From Streptomyces niveus (GTDB lineage Bacteria; Actinomycetota; Actinomycetes; Streptomycetales; Streptomycetaceae), in assembly GCF_001723055.1 (NCBI RefSeq), contig NZ_MDCR01000076.1, positions 1 to 64,000 of the forward strand: DNA of 64,000 nt. The letters run 5' to 3'. The first letter of the stretch is position 1, and every line of letters starts with the position of its first letter. The notes under the pieces are model-generated. The model ran no database searches. It had not been told where the DNA came from and worked only from the letters and a program-made list of their open reading frames with translations. This document shows, one piece after another, positions 19,101-29,100 of this stretch. The position numbers were made by a program, and so were the translations under genes.

Positions 19101-22100
19101 GGACACGCTGCCCCTGACGGCGAACGGCAAGCTCGACCACCAGGCGCTGCCCGCCCCCGACTTCGGTGCCGACGCCGGTTCCCGGCCGCCCGGCACCGAA
19201 CGGGAACGGCTGCTGTGCGAGGTGTACGAGAGCCTGCTCGGCCTGACACGGGTCGGGCTCGACGACGACTTCTTCGCCCTGGGCGGCCACTCCCTGCTCG
19301 CCACCCGACTGATCAGCAAGGTTCGGGCGGCCTTCGACGTGGAACTGCCGGTGGGCGCCCTGTTCGAGGCGCCCACCCCGGCCGGGCTGCTGACCCGCAT
19401 CGACGCCGCCGGAGGCGCCCGGCAGCGGCTGCGCCGCACCGAGGACACCGACCACGCCCCCCTGTCGTACGGCCAGCGCCGCCTGTGGGTGGTCAACCGG
19501 CTCGACCCGGACAGCTCCGCGTACAACCTGCCCCTCGCCCTGCGGCTGCGCGGGCCGCTCGACCGGGAGGCGCTGCGCGCCGCCCTGACCGACGTCGTCG
19601 AGCGGCATCATGTGCTGCACACCGTCCTGGCCGTCGTCGACGGCGAACCGCGCCAGCAGCGTGCCGAGTTCGACGGCGCGCTGCCGGTCCGGGCCGTCCC
19701 CGATGAGCAGTTGCCCGACGTCCTCGCGGACGCCGTCGCGGCCGGCTTCGACCTCAGTACGGACCTGCCGCTGCGCGCCCGTCTGTACGAGGTCGGGCCC
19801 ACCGAGCACGTCCTGCTCGTGGTCGTCCACCACGCCGCGGCCGACGCCTGGTCGACGGTCCCGCTCGCCCGCGACCTCTCCACGGCCTACGGCGCGCGCA
19901 CGGCGGGACAGGCCCCTGACTGGGCCCCGTTGCCCGTGCAGTACGCGGACTACGCCCGGTGGCAGCACTCCCACCTGGGCGCCGACGAGGACACGGACAG
20001 CGTCGCCGCGGCCGAACTCGCCTTCTGGACCGACACCCTGGCCGCGCTGCCGGAGGAAGTGCCCCTGCCCGCCGACCGGACGCGTCCGGCCGCCGCGACC
20101 CACCGGGGCCAGCCGATCGAACTGACCCTGGACGCGGAACTGCACACGAGCCTGCTGGAGTTGGCGCGCACCCACGAGGTGACCCTCTTCATGGTCCTCC
20201 AGGCCGCGTTCGCCGCACTCCTCACCAGGCTGGGGGCAGGGGACGACATTCCGATCGGCACCCCGGTCGCCGGCCGGACCGACGAGTCGCTGGACGACCT
20301 GGTGGGTTTCTTCGTCAACACCCTGGTGCTGCGGACCGACACCTCGGGCGACCCGGGCTTCGACGAGCTGCTGGCCCGGGTGCGCCGCGCCGACCTGGCG
20401 GCGTACGCGCACCAGGCCCTGCCGTTCGAACGGCTCGTGGAGGAGCTCAAGCCGGCCCGCTCGCTGGCCAGGCACCCGCTGTTCCAGGTGAGCCTGGCGC
20501 TCGACAACAACGAACAGCCCGACCTCACCTTCCCCGGGCTCGACGCCGTGGTGGAACCGGTCGGCTCCACCACCACCAAGTACGACCTGACCCTCTCCCT
20601 CTCCGAGAATCAGGACGCCCACGGCCGGCCCGCCGGGATCAGCGGGGTGCTCGACAGCGCCGCCGACCTCTTCGACCTGGCCACCGCCCAGGCACTGGGC
20701 CGTCGCTTCACACGGCTCCTGCGCGCCGTCGCCGACGACCCGACACGGCGGATCGGCGCGGCGCCCCTGCTGGAGGCGGGCGAGGAGGACTATCTGCGGG
20801 CAGCGGGACGCGGGCCCGTAGAGACGCGGACCGGGCCACCGCTGCGGCTGGCGGACCTCATCGAGGCGCAGTCCCGCCGTACACCCGACGCGCCCGCTGT
20901 CAGCGACGGCGACACCGCACTCGACCACCGCGCCCTGGACGCCGCGGCCAACCGGCTGGCCCACGCGCTGGTGCGCCGGGGCGCCGGACCGGGGCGGCTC
21001 GTCGCCGTACTGATGCCGCGCTCGGCCGAGTTGGTCACCGCCGTCTGCGCGGTACTGAAGACGGGCGCTGGCTTCGTCCCCCTGGAGCCCGACCACCCAA
21101 CGGCACGGATCCACGACGTACTTAAGGACGCCGACCCCGTCTGCGTCCTGACCACCGCCGACTGCGCGGTGCCGCTGCCCGAAGGTGTCGAACGGCTGCT
21201 GCCGCGGGACGCCGCAGAGGAGGCGGACACACCGGTCACGCCCCCGGTGGCGCCGAGCCCGGACGATCCCGCGTACGTCATCTACACCTCAGGCTCCACC
21301 GGCCGCCCCAAGGGCGTCGTCGTGGCCGACCGCTCCGTCACGGACTACCTCCACTGGGCCCGCGCGCACTACCCCGGACTGAGCGGTCGGGCACTGCTGC
21401 ACTCGCCGGTCTCCTTCGACCTCACGATCACCACACTGTTCGGCCCCCTCCTGGCCGGCGGCTGCGTCCGGGTCGCCTCCTTGGAAGAGGCCGCCGCCGA
21501 CCCCGGACAGGGCATCGACTTCCTGAAGGTGACGCCCAGTCATCTCGCGGTGCTGGAAACACTGCCCTCCTTCCTCAACCCCGGCGCGAGCCTGGTGGCC
21601 GGGGGCGAGCAGCTGACGGGCGCGGCGCTGCGTCACCGCCGAGCGGCCGACCCCCGGATCACCGTCTTCAACGAATACGGGCCCACCGAGACGACGGTCG
21701 GCTGCACGCTGCACACCGTGGCGCCCGGCGCCGAGCCCGCCGACGGGCCCGTCCCCATCGGCACCGCGGCCTGGAACACCTCCCTGTACGTCCTCGACGC
21801 GGCGCTGCGCCCGGCCCCGGCCGGAGTGCCCGGCAGGCTGTACGTGGCGGGCGCCGGGGTGGCGAGCGGCTATCTGAACCGGCCGGGGCTCACCGCCGAC
21901 CGCTTCCTGCCCGACCCGTACGGCCCACCGGGAACCCGCATGTACGACACGGGCGACATCGTCCGCTGGGGCCGGGACGGCGCGCTGCACTACCAGGGCC
22001 GCGCCGACGGCCAGCTCAAGCTGCGCGGATTCCGGATCGAGCCCGGCGAGGTCGAGGCCGCCCTGTGCGGCGATCCGGCCGTCGCCGAGGCGGCCGTCGT

Positions 22101-23283
22101 GGTGCGCCGCTCGCCCGAGGGCGACGGACAACTCGTCGGGTACGTCGTCCCCGCCCGGGGAGCGGAACCGGACCTGGAGGCGCTGCGCTCCGGAATCCGG
22201 GGCAGCCTGCCGGACCACATGGTGCCCGGGGTGCTGGTGACCGTGGAGCGGCTGCCCCTGACCCCGAACGGCAAGCTCGACCGCGCGGCGCTGCCCGCAC
22301 CCTCCTTCACCGTGGTGGGGCGCCCGCCCCGCAACGCCACGGAGCGCGCCCTGTGCGGGCTCGTCTCCGAGGTGCTCGGCATCCCGGAGGTCGGCGTCGA
22401 CGACGACTTCTTCACCCTGGGCGGCCATTCACTGCTCGCCGCCCGACTCGTCGCCCGCGCCCAGCGGGAGCTCGGCCTGGAGCTGAGCGTGCGCGCCGTC
22501 TTCGAGACGTCGACCGTCGCCGGGCTCGCCGCGAGTTCCCGCAGCCGGGAGCCGGACGGCTTCCCCGTACTGCTGAGGCTGCGGGAGGGCGGCGACCTGC
22601 CCCCGCTGTTCTGCGTGCATCCCGCCGCCGGCGTCAGCTGGGGGTATGTGGGGCTGCTGCGCCATCTGGAGCCGGAGCGACCGGTGTACGCGCTCCAGTC
22701 ACGCGCCCTGGGGGACCGGGACTACCGGCCGACGTCCGTCGCCGAGGTGGCCGAGGAGTACCGCAAGGAGATCCGCGAGGTGTGTCCCGAGGGTCCCTAC
22801 CACCTGCTGGGCTGGTCGTTCGGCGGAATGGTCGCGCATCTGATGGCCTGTCAACTCCAGGAGGAGGGGCAGGAGGTCGGCTCCCTCACCCTCCTGGACA
22901 GCTACCCGTTCGCCCCCGGCGACCGGGCGCCGTCCCTGGACGACCCGCGACTCCTCACGGAGGCCGCCGTCTCGCTCGGCTACGGCACCGCCGAGCGCAT
23001 GGCCGAGGACTTCGGACAGGACGGGGCGACGGCCATGGCCCGCGCGTTCGCCACGAACGCGGGGCTTCAACACACGTACGAGCCGAAGAAGCTGGACGGC
23101 GATGTGCTCTTCTTCGAGGCCATGGCGGACCGGTTCCCCGGTGCGCCGGAGCCCGAGTCCTGGCAGCCGTTCGTGACGGGCCGGCTTGAGGTGCGTCCGA
23201 TCGACGCGGCACACGGCGCGATGGTCCGTCCCGAACCGCTGGCCGAGATGGGACCGCTGCTCGCGGCGCGGCTCGCGCGATGA
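16123..23283 (+). CDS. Bimodular NRPS C-A-T-C-A-T-TE (termination protein)
   Basis: A 2386-residue synthetase. Approximate positions: C1 (HHIVLDSW at 180), A1 ([11 protein letters not shown] at 662), carrier 1 (GGHSLL at 1056), C2 (HHAAADAWS at 1235), A2 ([11 protein letters not shown] at 1720), carrier 2 (GGHSLL at 2103). The C-terminal thioesterase has Ser about 2232 in GWSFGG, Asp about 2259 in LLDSYPF and His about 2364 in DAAHGAM. The ATG follows GGGGAGGGG. The A2 pocket reads D-L-T-K-V-G-E-V-G-K, which fits known asparagine codes. The A1 pocket (D-G-?-A-A-G-L-V-L-K) is one I cannot assign. Both condensation domains lack the Gly of HHxxxDG but keep the second His and the Asp. The terminal thioesterase makes this the last protein of the line. 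Confidence 0.96.
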   Translation: MREDLRRRLASLEPARREQLLRELRAGRALSAAQDAIPPAGRDRRLPLTFAQSRMWVMDRLAPGLALYNTPLAMRLRGPLDRAALLSALDTVVARHEVLRTRYVGEDGDGDPEQVVDAAGPVALETLELGEVPLADRGERALSLAAEVATRPFDLAAGPLLRVTLARFTDDDHVLVLSMHHIVLDSWSVPVLMRELAECYQAVRAGRRPDLPTLPVQCADYAVWQRERFAAGAARADLAHWRERLAGLPTLDFPTDRPRPVERGWQGGQVEAHWPEELRRELAALAERAGTRILPVMLAGFAATLSRWTDQHDIPVGSIFTGRSRPEIESLIGYFANTVVLRADTSGDPTFLELLARTNETVLDAHSHQDLPFDQLVEALGGERDASRNPLFQHALYQADADRSGSRLGEVLVEELPVDLGSSRFDLGVGFAEHPGGGMRLTAEYSAELFDAPRMVRLLDHYRQFLTSAVRRPDSRLSELELLPPAERAQLELYSGGPRHDHGARTLLDVLEETVGATPDAQALVHQDTDLTFRELDARANRLAHLLIAHGAGPGQRVALLAHRHEHFMVGVLATMKSGAAYVPLDPAYPADRIARLLADADPALVLTTTAAAPLAPPEAAGGRIVLDAEETRADLATRPATAPTDADRTAPLRPAHPAYVLYTSGSTGTPKGVLVEHRGLLNLFENQRRTVHRPAEEALGRPLRTCHVLSLSFDGSWEGLLWMFGGHSVHLADDETRRDPTATARLMIRHRLDAIVATPSFAEQLLAAGLLDDPEHIPSVLAFGGEQISPAMWRRLRETEGLSAYNLYGPTEGTVLATMADFAQSPTPTIGSPIGNVAAHVLDAGLRQVPIGVPGELFLAGHCVAGGYLNAPALTADRFLPDPFGPPGARMYRTGDRARRREDGQLEFLGRADSQVKIRGFRVEPGEIEAALTAHPEVALAAVIPHTGENGEQLVAYVVPEPGAEPPGAPALRAHLMGTLPSHMVPAAVVPVDTLPLTANGKLDHQALPAPDFGADAGSRPPGTERERLLCEVYESLLGLTRVGLDDDFFALGGHSLLATRLISKVRAAFDVELPVGALFEAPTPAGLLTRIDAAGGARQRLRRTEDTDHAPLSYGQRRLWVVNRLDPDSSAYNLPLALRLRGPLDREALRAALTDVVERHHVLHTVLAVVDGEPRQQRAEFDGALPVRAVPDEQLPDVLADAVAAGFDLSTDLPLRARLYEVGPTEHVLLVVVHHAAADAWSTVPLARDLSTAYGARTAGQAPDWAPLPVQYADYARWQHSHLGADEDTDSVAAAELAFWTDTLAALPEEVPLPADRTRPAAATHRGQPIELTLDAELHTSLLELARTHEVTLFMVLQAAFAALLTRLGAGDDIPIGTPVAGRTDESLDDLVGFFVNTLVLRTDTSGDPGFDELLARVRRADLAAYAHQALPFERLVEELKPARSLARHPLFQVSLALDNNEQPDLTFPGLDAVVEPVGSTTTKYDLTLSLSENQDAHGRPAGISGVLDSAADLFDLATAQALGRRFTRLLRAVADDPTRRIGAAPLLEAGEEDYLRAAGRGPVETRTGPPLRLADLIEAQSRRTPDAPAVSDGDTALDHRALDAAANRLAHALVRRGAGPGRLVAVLMPRSAELVTAVCAVLKTGAGFVPLEPDHPTARIHDVLKDADPVCVLTTADCAVPLPEGVERLLPRDAAEEADTPVTPPVAPSPDDPAYVIYTSGSTGRPKGVVVADRSVTDYLHWARAHYPGLSGRALLHSPVSFDLTITTLFGPLLAGGCVRVASLEEAAADPGQGIDFLKVTPSHLAVLETLPSFLNPGASLVAGGEQLTGAALRHRRAADPRITVFNEYGPTETTVGCTLHTVAPGAEPADGPVPIGTAAWNTSLYVLDAALRPAPAGVPGRLYVAGAGVASGYLNRPGLTADRFLPDPYGPPGTRMYDTGDIVRWGRDGALHYQGRADGQLKLRGFRIEPGEVEAALCGDPAVAEAAVVVRRSPEGDGQLVGYVVPARGAEPDLEALRSGIRGSLPDHMVPGVLVTVERLPLTPNGKLDRAALPAPSFTVVGRPPRNATERALCGLVSEVLGIPEVGVDDDFFTLGGHSLLAARLVARAQRELGLELSVRAVFETSTVAGLAASSRSREPDGFPVLLRLREGGDLPPLFCVHPAAGVSWGYVGLLRHLEPERPVYALQSRALGDRDYRPTSVAEVAEEYRKEIREVCPEGPYHLLGWSFGGMVAHLMACQLQEEGQEVGSLTLLDSYPFAPGDRAPSLDDPRLLTEAAVSLGYGTAERMAEDFGQDGATAMARAFATNAGLQHTYEPKKLDGDVLFFEAMADRFPGAPEPESWQPFVTGRLEVRPIDAAHGAMVRPEPLAEMGPLLAARLAR

Positions 23284-23322
23284 CGCGCGGACTGTCGCCA
23301 ACCACCCACCGATGGAGCGGGG

Positions 23323-26300
23323 TTGCACGTGTTCATTGATCTTCCCTCGGCGGTGCGCGAGAACGCCGCGGTGCGCGGTACGAAGCGCGCCCTGACGTTT
23401 CTGCCCGGTGCTCTGTCGACGACCCGGACGGACCTGACGTTCGCCGAGGTGGACGTGCGCGCCCGCGCGGTCTCCGGACTGCTGCGGCAGCGGGTGCGCC
23501 CCGGTGACCGGGCCCTGCTGATCATGCCGACGGCGGCGGAGTTCGTGCCCGCCTTCCTGGGCTGTCTCGCGGCGGGCGTCGTCGTCGTACCGCTTCCGAT
23601 GCCCGTGGACGAGTCCTCCGTCCGGCGCGTCCTCAACGTCGCCCGGGACTGCGAACCGGCCCTGGTGCTCTCACTGTCGCCGCTGACCCAGCACCTGGCG
23701 CAGGTGCCGGAACTGGCGGCGCTGCGGGACGGCATCCCCTGGATCGACGTCGACCTGATCGACGAGGCCGCGGGCGACGACGCCCCGGAGCATCCGCTGA
23801 GCCCGGACAGTCTGGCCTTCCTCCAGTACACGTCCGGTTCCACCAAGGCCCCGCGCGGCGTGATGGTCACGCACGGCGCTCTCATGGACAACGAGACGGC
23901 CATCCGCCGCAGCTTCCGTGTCACCCCCGACGACACGGTGGTCAGCTGGCTGCCGCTGCACCACGACATGGGGCTGATCGGCGCGCTGCTGCAACCTCTG
24001 TGCACGGGAGCCCGCTCCGTCATCCTGGACCCGCTGACCTTCCTGCGCCGCCCCGCCGTCTGGCTGGAGACGATCTCCGAGGAGCGCGCCGGAATCAGCG
24101 GCGGCCCGAACTTCGCCTACGAGCTGTGCCTGCGCAAGGTGACGGACGAGGAGCGCGCGCGACTCGACCTCAGTTGCTGGCAGCTGGCGTTCAACGGTGC
24201 CGCGCCCGTCGCGCCGCGCACCCTGCGGGCCTTCTCGGAGACGTTCGGGGAGGTGGGCTTCCGGCCCACCACGCACACACCCTGTTACGGGCTGGCCGAG
24301 GTCACGCTGCTGGTGGCGAGCACCGACGCCGTCGAGGAGTGCGCGAGCCGTACGTACGAGGTGTCCGCCCTGGAGCAGGGCCACGCCACGGTCGTGGAGG
24401 ACACCGGCGGGGACGGGGACGGCGGCCGGGAGTTGATCGCGTACGGGCTGCTCGACCACGCGGCCGTACGGATCGTGGATCCGGGCACTCGCGCACCGCT
24501 GCCCGACGGACGGATCGGTGAGATCTGGGTGGCCGGTGAGAGCGCCGGGGCGGGCTACTGGGGCGACGCGGAGGCGTCCGAGGCCACGTTCCGCGCCGAG
24601 CTGGTGGAGGCGGCCGACGGGGTCGGGGAGGCAGGGGAGGCGGAACAGGACCGGAGGACGTACGTCCGCACCGGCGACCTCGGCTTCCTGCACGAGGGCT
24701 CCCTCCAGGTGACGGGCCGGATGAAGGATCTGGTGATCTACCGGGGCCGCAATCTGCACCCGGAGGACCTGGAGATCGACGTCGCCGCCGCCGACCCCGC
24801 CTTCCGGCCGGGCTGCGGCGCGGTCTTCTCCCTGCCGGCCGACGCGGCGGGGGACGAGGCGGTCGTCGTGGTCCAGGAGGTCCGCGCGGGCACTCCCGAG
24901 GAGGACCATCCGGCACTGGCCGGCCGTATCCGCCAGGTGCTCTCGCGCGAGTACGGGGTCACGGCCCGCACGGTCGCGCTGCTGCCGCACGGGGCGATCG
25001 CCAAGACGTCCAGCGGCAAGGTGCAGCGGCACCTGGCACGGCAGCGGTTCCTCGCGAAGGAGCTGCCCATGCTCTGGTCGCGGACCGTCACGGCGACGGA
25101 CTCCCGCGCCGTACGCGACGGGCTGCCCGGTGGCCGGGCCGTCCTGGAGGCGCCCGAGGCGGAGCGGCCCGCGCTGCTCACCCGTGCGCTCTGCGAGCGG
25201 CTCGAACAGCTCACCGGCACCCCGGCGGAGCCCGGCACGGCCCCCACGTCCCTGGGGATGGACTCGCTCATGGCGACCCGGGTCCTCCAGGAGCTGGAGG
25301 ATCTGCTGGGCGTGCGGCTGCGGCAGACCCTCGTGCTGCGCGCCGAGTCGGTCGCCGACCTGGCCGAGGCCGCCCTCAGGGATGCCGCCCGCACCGCGGA
25401 CGCCCCGGACGCGGACGCCCCGGACGCGGACGCCCCGTTCGCGGACGCGGCATCGGTCGGCGGGAGCGGCGGCTACGAACTCACCCACGCCCAGCGGGCC
25501 CTGTGGTTCCTCCAGCGCAGTGACCCCTCCTCGTACGCGTACAACGTCACGCGCGCGTTCCTGCTCACCGGCGACCTCGACACGGACCGGCTGACCGCCG
25601 CGCTGCGGGCTGTGGTCCGCCGCAACCCGGCCCTGCGGCTCACGCTCCGCTCGGCCGGGGGCGTCCCCGAGGCGTCCGTCGCGCGGGGCCGGGCACTGCG
25701 CGTCGAGTCGGTCGATGCCAGAGGGCATGGCGATCAGTGGGTCCAGGACCGGGCCGACGAACTGGCCACCCGTCCCTTCGACCTGGAGCGCGACGAACTG
25801 GTCAGGGCGCTCGTGCTGCACCGCGGCGAGGACACCGTCCTGGTGCTCTCGCTGCACCACGTCGTCTGCGACCTCACCTCCCTGACCGTCGTTCTGGACC
25901 AGCTCAAGGAGGCGTACGACGACCGCGCCGACTGGCCCGAGGCCGAGCCGGCCCGGACCTCACCCGCCGCACTGGAAGAGGCCGCCCTCGCCTCGCGCGG
26001 AGATGAACTGCTCGCCTTCTGGAAGGAGCGGCTGGCTGGCGAGCTGCCCGTGCTGGAGCTGCCCGGCAGCACCCGCCGGCGCGGCCCGGAGGGCGCCACC
26101 GTCTCCTTCGAAGGCTCGCCCGAACTCCTCGCCGCGCTGCGCCGGTTGAGCCGCGACCGCGGCACCACGCTGCACAACCTGCTGCTCGCGTCGTTCCAGG
26201 TGCTCCTGCACCGGATCACCGGCCAGTCGGACCTGGTGGTGGGTGTGCCGGTGAACAGCCGGACCCGGACGGATCTGGTGGACCAGGTCGGCTATCTGGT

Positions 26301-28728
26301 GAACGTGCTGCCGGTCCGCTCCGCCTTCACCACCGGCACGCCCCTCGCGGAGTTCGCCACCGCGACACATCACGGGATGCTGGACGCCCTCGACCACCAG
26401 GACATGCCGTTCGCCCTGCTGACCAGGCATCTCAACCCGGACCGCGCCGGGGGCGCACCACCGGTCTTCCAGGCGATGTTCAGTCACTACACCACCACGC
26501 AGCCGGGCGACCGCGGCGCCGTCGGAGTCGTCCTCGGCGATCCCGACGCGGTGCTCGCCCTGGACGGTGCCACGGTGCGGGCCCATCCGGTGCCGGAGCG
26601 GACGACGCAGTCCGACGTCGGGCTCAACGTGGCCGAGTTCGCGGACTCCCTGCTCTTCGGGCTGTCCTACGACACCGCCCTGCTGCCCCGTGCGCAGGCC
26701 GTACGGCTGCTCAGCGCCTACCAGGCGCTGCTGACCGCCGCCGTGGCCGCCCCGGACGTGGACGTGGCGCTGCTGCCACTGGTCGACGAGGAGGGGGCCA
26801 AGGACCTTCTGGCGCTGTCGGCGGGACCGGTGATCCCGCGTGAGGAGCACTACGTCGCGACCATCGAGCGCCAGGTCGCCCGTACCCCCGACGCCGAGGC
26901 GGTGGACGACGGCACCGAGCGGCTCACCTACGCCGAGCTGGACGCCAGGGCCAACCGTGTCGCCGGGCGGCTGCGCGCGGCCGGCGCGGGCCCGGAGACC
27001 AACGTCGTGCTGTGCGCGGAGCGTTCGGCCTCCTTCCTTGCGGTGCTGCTCGGCATCCACAAGACCGGTGCCTGCTACGTACCGATCGGCACTCGTGAGG
27101 CGCCGCGCCGGATCGCGGACATGCTGCGGACGCTGCGCGCCGTCGCGGTCGTCACGGACGCCCGGGGCCAGGCCCTGATGGAGGGTGTACCGGAGGCCGG
27201 GGGAGGTACGGAGTCCCTGCCGGTGCTCGACCTCGATGTCATGTGCGCGGGGTCGGGCGAGCCGGATCCCTCGGCCCCGTCCGCCGCCGTGTCGCCGGTC
27301 TCCGCCGCGTACATCATCCACACCTCGGGCTCCACCGGTGTGCCGAAGGCCGCGACGGTCACGGCGGCGGGGCTGACGAACCATCTGTGGCAGATGATCG
27401 AGCACTTCTCCGTGACGGCGAGCGACGTGGTGGGCCAGACCGCGCCCGCGACGTTCGACATCTCGCTCTGGCAGTTCCTCGCGCCGCTGATGGTCGGGGG
27501 CCGGCTCCGGGTGCTGGACGACCGGCAGGCGCTCTCCCCGGCCCGGCTGCGGGAGGTTGTCGTCGAGAGCCGGACGACCCTCATGGAGGTCGTCCCCGCC
27601 GTGGTGGCCGCCCTGCTGGAGGCGGGCATCGGGGACAGTCCGCACGCGCTGCGCGCGATGATCTCCGGTGGTGAGGCGCTGAGTTGGGAGACCGCCGACC
27701 GGTGGCTCGCCGCCTGCCGGGACGTCGAGCTGTACAACGCCTACGGGCCCACCGAATGCGCCGACGACGTCAGCATCTACCGCGTCACCGCCGAGTCGGA
27801 CCGCAGCCGCCCGGTGCTGATCGGCGCGCCGCTGGCCAACATGACCGGCTACATCCTCGACGACGGAATGCAGTTGGTGCCGCAGGGCATGGCCGGCGCC
27901 CTGTGGGTCGGCGGGACGGGCGTCGGACGCGGCTACTTGGGCAATCCGTCCGGTACGGCCGAGTCCTTCGTGCCCGACCCCTACGGCCCGCCCGGCGCCC
28001 GGCTCTACCGTACGGGCGACCTGGCCCGGTACACGGCCGACGGGGATCTGGAGTATCTGGGCCGGGTGGACCGTCAGGTCAAGATGCGCGGACTGCGTAT
28101 CGAGCCCGGCGAGGTGGAGGCCGCGCTGCGCGGGGTGGACGGGGTGCGGGAGGCCGTGGTCAAGGTGCACGAGACGGCGCGGGGCATGTCTCTCGTCGGC
28201 CATCTGGTGCTCTCCGGCGCCGGGCGGTCCGGACCTCTCACCCCCGCCGAACACGACGCCTTCCGCCGGGAGTTGGCGGGCCGACTGCCTCGCCACATGA
28301 TCCCGACCGTTCTCCTGCGGATCGACGCCATACCCCGGTTCGGCAACGGCAAGATCAACTACGGGGCGCTGGAGTACCGCCCCGTGGAGAGCGCCGCCCG
28401 GCCCGGTGAAGCCGAACCCGCCGCGCCGGAGGCGTCGGACCGGATCACCGTCGCGGTGCGGGCGATCTGGACGGAACTGCTCGGGGGCGAGCAGCCGGCG
28501 CTCCAGGACAATTTCTTCCTCCTCGGCGGTCATTCCCTGCTTGCCCTGCGAATGATCGACAGAGTCGGTCAGGAAATGTCCGTGGAGCTGGAGATCGATT
28601 CCGTATTCGACCGTCCGACGCTCGGAGAATTTGTCGAAGCGGTACGTGGCGCGAAGGCGCGTACTCGATCGGTGACACCGCTGCGGAGGATATCCAGGGA
28701 GCCGGTGAGGAAACGCGGGCACGCCTGA
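23323..28728 (+). CDS. FAAL-ACP-C-A-T initiating lipopeptide synthetase
   Basis: An 1801-residue protein that begins lipopeptide synthesis. Residues 1-590 are a fatty-acyl-AMP ligase (QYTSGSTKAPRGV near 167, GGPNFAYELC, CYGLAEVTLL). A carrier domain (LGMDSLMATRV, Ser about 647) follows, then a 15-bp-repeat linker, a condensation domain (HHVVCDLTS near 845), an adenylation domain (HTSGSTGVPKA near 1333) and a carrier (LGGHSLL near 1737). The FAAL activates a fatty acid as an adenylate and passes it to the ACP without CoA. The A-domain pocket reads D-I-W-E-I-G-A-D-D-K; the Glu and two Asp suggest a basic side chain, by inference only. The condensation motif has Leu in place of Gly (HHxxxDL). 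The start is TTG at 23323, or possibly GTG at 23329, after GGAGCGGGG. It lies 39 nt after the thioesterase gene. Confidence 0.95.
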   Translation: MHVFIDLPSAVRENAAVRGTKRALTFLPGALSTTRTDLTFAEVDVRARAVSGLLRQRVRPGDRALLIMPTAAEFVPAFLGCLAAGVVVVPLPMPVDESSVRRVLNVARDCEPALVLSLSPLTQHLAQVPELAALRDGIPWIDVDLIDEAAGDDAPEHPLSPDSLAFLQYTSGSTKAPRGVMVTHGALMDNETAIRRSFRVTPDDTVVSWLPLHHDMGLIGALLQPLCTGARSVILDPLTFLRRPAVWLETISEERAGISGGPNFAYELCLRKVTDEERARLDLSCWQLAFNGAAPVAPRTLRAFSETFGEVGFRPTTHTPCYGLAEVTLLVASTDAVEECASRTYEVSALEQGHATVVEDTGGDGDGGRELIAYGLLDHAAVRIVDPGTRAPLPDGRIGEIWVAGESAGAGYWGDAEASEATFRAELVEAADGVGEAGEAEQDRRTYVRTGDLGFLHEGSLQVTGRMKDLVIYRGRNLHPEDLEIDVAAADPAFRPGCGAVFSLPADAAGDEAVVVVQEVRAGTPEEDHPALAGRIRQVLSREYGVTARTVALLPHGAIAKTSSGKVQRHLARQRFLAKELPMLWSRTVTATDSRAVRDGLPGGRAVLEAPEAERPALLTRALCERLEQLTGTPAEPGTAPTSLGMDSLMATRVLQELEDLLGVRLRQTLVLRAESVADLAEAALRDAARTADAPDADAPDADAPFADAASVGGSGGYELTHAQRALWFLQRSDPSSYAYNVTRAFLLTGDLDTDRLTAALRAVVRRNPALRLTLRSAGGVPEASVARGRALRVESVDARGHGDQWVQDRADELATRPFDLERDELVRALVLHRGEDTVLVLSLHHVVCDLTSLTVVLDQLKEAYDDRADWPEAEPARTSPAALEEAALASRGDELLAFWKERLAGELPVLELPGSTRRRGPEGATVSFEGSPELLAALRRLSRDRGTTLHNLLLASFQVLLHRITGQSDLVVGVPVNSRTRTDLVDQVGYLVNVLPVRSAFTTGTPLAEFATATHHGMLDALDHQDMPFALLTRHLNPDRAGGAPPVFQAMFSHYTTTQPGDRGAVGVVLGDPDAVLALDGATVRAHPVPERTTQSDVGLNVAEFADSLLFGLSYDTALLPRAQAVRLLSAYQALLTAAVAAPDVDVALLPLVDEEGAKDLLALSAGPVIPREEHYVATIERQVARTPDAEAVDDGTERLTYAELDARANRVAGRLRAAGAGPETNVVLCAERSASFLAVLLGIHKTGACYVPIGTREAPRRIADMLRTLRAVAVVTDARGQALMEGVPEAGGGTESLPVLDLDVMCAGSGEPDPSAPSAAVSPVSAAYIIHTSGSTGVPKAATVTAAGLTNHLWQMIEHFSVTASDVVGQTAPATFDISLWQFLAPLMVGGRLRVLDDRQALSPARLREVVVESRTTLMEVVPAVVAALLEAGIGDSPHALRAMISGGEALSWETADRWLAACRDVELYNAYGPTECADDVSIYRVTAESDRSRPVLIGAPLANMTGYILDDGMQLVPQGMAGALWVGGTGVGRGYLGNPSGTAESFVPDPYGPPGARLYRTGDLARYTADGDLEYLGRVDRQVKMRGLRIEPGEVEAALRGVDGVREAVVKVHETARGMSLVGHLVLSGAGRSGPLTPAEHDAFRRELAGRLPRHMIPTVLLRIDAIPRFGNGKINYGALEYRPVESAARPGEAEPAAPEASDRITVAVRAIWTELLGGEQPALQDNFFLLGGHSLLALRMIDRVGQEMSVELEIDSVFDRPTLGEFVEAVRGAKARTRSVTPLRRISREPVRKRGHA
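25396..25440 (+). repeat. Three 15-bp tandem units in the ACP-C linker
   Basis: Three consecutive units of GCGGACGCCCCGGAC (the third ends GTTC), plus a partial fourth, encode repeated Ala-Asp-Ala-Pro-Asp. They sit between the ACP and the condensation domain of the lipopeptide synthetase. This is a flexible acidic linker that probably varies by slippage. Confidence 0.85.
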
Positions 28729-28739
28729 GAACGGGCTCT

Positions 28740-28797
28740 GCCGAAATACGTGACCATCCTGGAGCGCACCGCTTCACCTGTGGTTACGTATTTCGGC
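28740..28797. terminator. 17-bp inverted repeat after the synthetase gene
   Basis: The arms GCCGAAATACGTGACCA (28740-28756) and TGGTTACGTATTTCGGC (28781-28797) are complementary with one mismatch and a 24-nt loop. It starts 11 nt after the synthetase stop, so a terminator is the simplest call. The arms are unusually AT-rich for this genome and sit just before the small-peptide gene, so a regulator-binding site is also possible. Confidence 0.65.
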
Positions 28798-28941
28798 TTG
28801 CTCGGAAAAGGGTCCTCGGGGAATTTATGTAAAGTCCCGGACTGATTTCTTCCGAGCGGTTGATACGGCTGGCGGGCTGTGATTCTCTGATGCCGCACAT
28901 TCCAATCGCGTGGCTCGCCGCGCATATCCAGGGGAGTGAAT
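28798..28941 (+). promoter_or_regulatory. AT-richer leader before the small-peptide gene
   Basis: A 144-bp non-coding stretch with clearly lower GC than its surroundings, including GAATTTATGTAAAG at 28821-28834, which could hold a -10 element (TATGTA). No matching -35 at normal spacing is evident. It ends in a good ribosome binding site, GGGGAG at 28931-28936. Its position after a probable terminator implies a promoter dedicated to the peptide gene. Confidence 0.4.
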
Positions 28942-29037
28942 ATGCAGAACATCCAGGAGCAGGACGCGTTCGAGGTTCTCGTCGACGACGAGTACGAGAC
29001 GGCGCAGTACTGCAAGCTGCCCGTCTGTTCCGTCTGA
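28942..29037 (+). CDS. 31-residue Cys-x4-Cys peptide, candidate RiPP precursor
   Basis: An ATG 5 nt after GGGGAG opens 31 codons to a TGA at 29035-29037. The first two thirds are strongly acidic (Glu6, Asp8, Glu11, Asp15, Asp16, Glu17, Glu19) with a hydrophobic FEVLVDDEY segment at 10-18, as in leader peptides. The last nine residues read YCKLPVCSV, with Cys24 and Cys29 the only cysteines. It sits alone between an inverted repeat and a strong palindrome and is followed by a SagB-type flavin dehydrogenase, a PLP enzyme and an exporter. That arrangement is what a ribosomally made, modified peptide locus would look like. I recognise no family. Being short, it needs expression or conservation evidence. 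Confidence 0.65.
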   Translation: MQNIQEQDAFEVLVDDEYETAQYCKLPVCSV

Positions 29038-29052
29038 GTTCGAGTCCCAGTC

Positions 29053-29089
29053 CGAGTCTGAGACCCGGTCCGAGATCGAGTCTGAGACC
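29053..29089 (+). repeat. 13-bp direct repeat pair between peptide gene and hairpin
   Basis: CGAGTCTGAGACC occurs at 29053-29065 and again at 29077-29089, inside a run of related GAGTCC/GAGTCT hexamers that begins right after the peptide stop codon. Function unknown; it may be a slipped-strand array or a spacer. Confidence 0.7.
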
Positions 29090-29100
29090 GACGAAGATCC

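Noticed and set aside
16954..21114. 1386-codon open frame on the minus strand inside the bimodular NRPS gene
   Set aside because: It is an antisense shadow caused by GC-rich third positions; the plus strand carries all the NRPS motifs and the shadow protein has no recognisable domain.
28942..29037. Calling the small peptide a lasso, thiopeptide or lanthipeptide precursor
   Set aside because: No B1/B2 or lasso cyclase, no YcaO, and no Lan-type dehydratase or cyclase is in the window, and the core has only one Ser and no multiple Cys/Ser/Thr run, so no known class is supported.
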